From Allacma fusca (taxonomy: Eukaryota; Arthropoda; Collembola; Symphypleona; Sminthuridae): a stretch of DNA of 64,000 nucleotides. This document shows, piece after piece, positions 62,907-64,000 of the stretch. The first letter of the stretch is position 1. Each line of letters opens with the position of its first letter. The stretch is from contig OX359246.1 of NCBI GenBank assembly GCA_947179485.1, positions 18,600,001 through 18,664,000 on the forward strand, written 5' to 3'. Position numbers and translations under genes: made by a program. The notes beneath the pieces are model-generated. The model worked only from the letters and a program-made list of their open reading frames with translations. It was not told where the DNA came from and did no database searches.

Positions 62907-63876
62907 CAGTGCTCGGCACTGGTATGGGTAATACTCGGGTAAACGGGTACGGTTACGGGTATGGGTACTACCCGGGTACCGATTTAGTGTACCCGATCAA
63001 TTTCGGGTACTACCCGGGTACACTTTGGTCGGCTCAAAATTTCGAGTACGGATACGGGTATGGGTACGGGTACACGGATTTCAAAATGGGTATATACCCA
63101 CCGGGTACGGGTATAATGGGGTCTTTTACTCGTACCCACGACAATTGTACCCGAGCATTTGGATACGTTGAGAATTGAGACATTTTGATGAATTTTATAC
63201 CATCATGCCCGTACGTTGGAAACTTCTGTCCGTATTTTTAGTGTTTCTGAATACATATAGCTTACAATTACTGTTAATACTCTTTTAACCTTAAAACATA
63301 CAGTAAATGTATTTTGGACTGTGTATCTAAAATATATTCTTTTAGGGAAACAGGTTTTAGGAAGTATAAATAAATAAACACAAACGAGGAATAATAACAA
63401 AATAGAAGTGGAGAATAGGATTCAGCTAAATTTTGTGCGGTTGGTAATATTTTGATGATTCTGCAAGTATGCAAGTTAATTTTATTTCTAATCAAAAACA
63501 CTTCTAGTTTTTCAACTCTTCAATGAAAATATACACTATCAAATACCGCTTTAGCTAGTCAAAATTACACACTAAGCTGTCATACATTATTATACATAAC
63601 GTAATATGTACTACATTTAGAGAAATTTGGATATAAAGTACCCGAGTACGAGTACGACACTTAGATACCCGGGTATGGGTACAATTTTCGAGTATTTTTC
63701 GGGTACGGGTGCAACGCGGGTACAGGTACATGGTTTGAGATTACGTTGCGGGTGCGGTTATGAAAAATTTGTACTCGGGTATGGGTACGGGTGTAGATAC
63801 CAGATATTGGAATACCCGCACTTCAGGTATGGATACGGGTACGGGTACCGAATTTTCGTACCCGTGCCGAGCACTG
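62907..63876. mobile_element. hAT-like non-autonomous element, 970 bp, with GGGTAC-type arms
   Basis: Ends CAGTGCTCGGCA .. TGCCGAGCACTG. Flanks CTTACAGA (62,899-62,906) and CGTACAGA (63,877-63,884) agree at 7 of 8 bases, an 8-bp hAT duplication. The left arm (62,915-63,150) and right arm (63,635-63,870) consist of GGGTAC, GGGTATGG and CCCGGGTA reiterations; the middle is unique AT-rich DNA. Gly/Tyr-rich frames here come from the repeat. Confidence 0.87.
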
Positions 63877-64000
63877 CGTACAGACGATACAACTGGAGTG
63901 ATCCAAAAAATTAGAATACTTGTCCAAACCCAGAGAAACGGTTCGCAATTAAATTTTAAACAACTTAATTGACAAAATTAAATAATTTTGTTATAAAATA

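Noticed and set aside
62894-63178. Gly/Tyr-rich protein GYGYGYYPGT
   Set aside because: Translation of the GGGTAC arrays of a hAT-like element.

Overview
The window is AT-rich eukaryotic DNA. The host genes are split by short introns with GT..AG borders, and the mobile elements include a DUF4806 gene, Tnp2-type, hAT-like and Tigger-like transposons, a LINE RNase H fragment and a Ty3/gypsy element. This points to a small-intron metazoan, most likely an arthropod. I cannot name the species. No rRNA, complete tRNA, CRISPR array or bacterial-style operon was seen.

Positions 1-28,000 hold the remains of a local gene family of unknown function. There are six copies (tail at 1-155; about 2,760-4,888 +; 6,690-8,823 +; 16,273-17,260 -; 19,173-23,040 -; 25,518-27,736 -). 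They share the same seven sequence blocks and splice sites. All but one carry clear damage (truncation, frame change, lost ATG, transposon in an exon); the best copy, 25,518-27,736, has a single in-frame stop. Between and inside the copies sit a 5'-truncated LINE (7,443-8,175), a 5-kb DNA transposon carrying a DUF4806 gene plus a Tnp2-like transposase (8,932-13,935), hAT-like elements with 8-bp target duplications (15,105-15,762; 19,926-21,321) and Tigger-like or other TIR MITEs (5,127-5,921; 15,884-16,212; 18,678-18,825).

Positions 29,248-58,062 are one giant LTR retrotransposon of 28.8 kb. The two 572-bp LTRs appear identical and are flanked by ATAT duplications, so insertion was recent. 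Layout: 5' LTR; 3-kb leader with a recurrent GGGCCGAATGTGAGC-like motif; ORF1 (2,188 aa, Gag with a very long N-terminal extension, QGY repeats and a CCHC knuckle); ORF2 (protease, RT, RNase H, long spacer, start of integrase); ORF3 (integrase core, GPF module, 600-aa low-complexity tail); a 108-aa ORF; ORF4 (2,189 aa, RS-rich start, an Env-like middle with signal, sequons, RTRR site and TM, then a helical C-terminus); a gap; ORF5 (246-aa type I membrane protein); 2.8 kb of 3' non-coding DNA; polypurine tract; 3' LTR. ORF2 and ORF3 are separated by one extra base in a T6 run inside the integrase zinc finger.

The most unusual signal is a second reading frame inside the ORF3 tail. It encodes a series of five short coiled-coil ORFs, two of them joined by stop/start junctions, and the last ends at an ATGA overlap with the 108-aa ORF. 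ORF4 is in the same frame as these small ORFs. Positions 58,067-64,000 are non-genic, with a 545-bp tandem duplication and another hAT-like element built of GGGTAC arrays (62,907-63,876).
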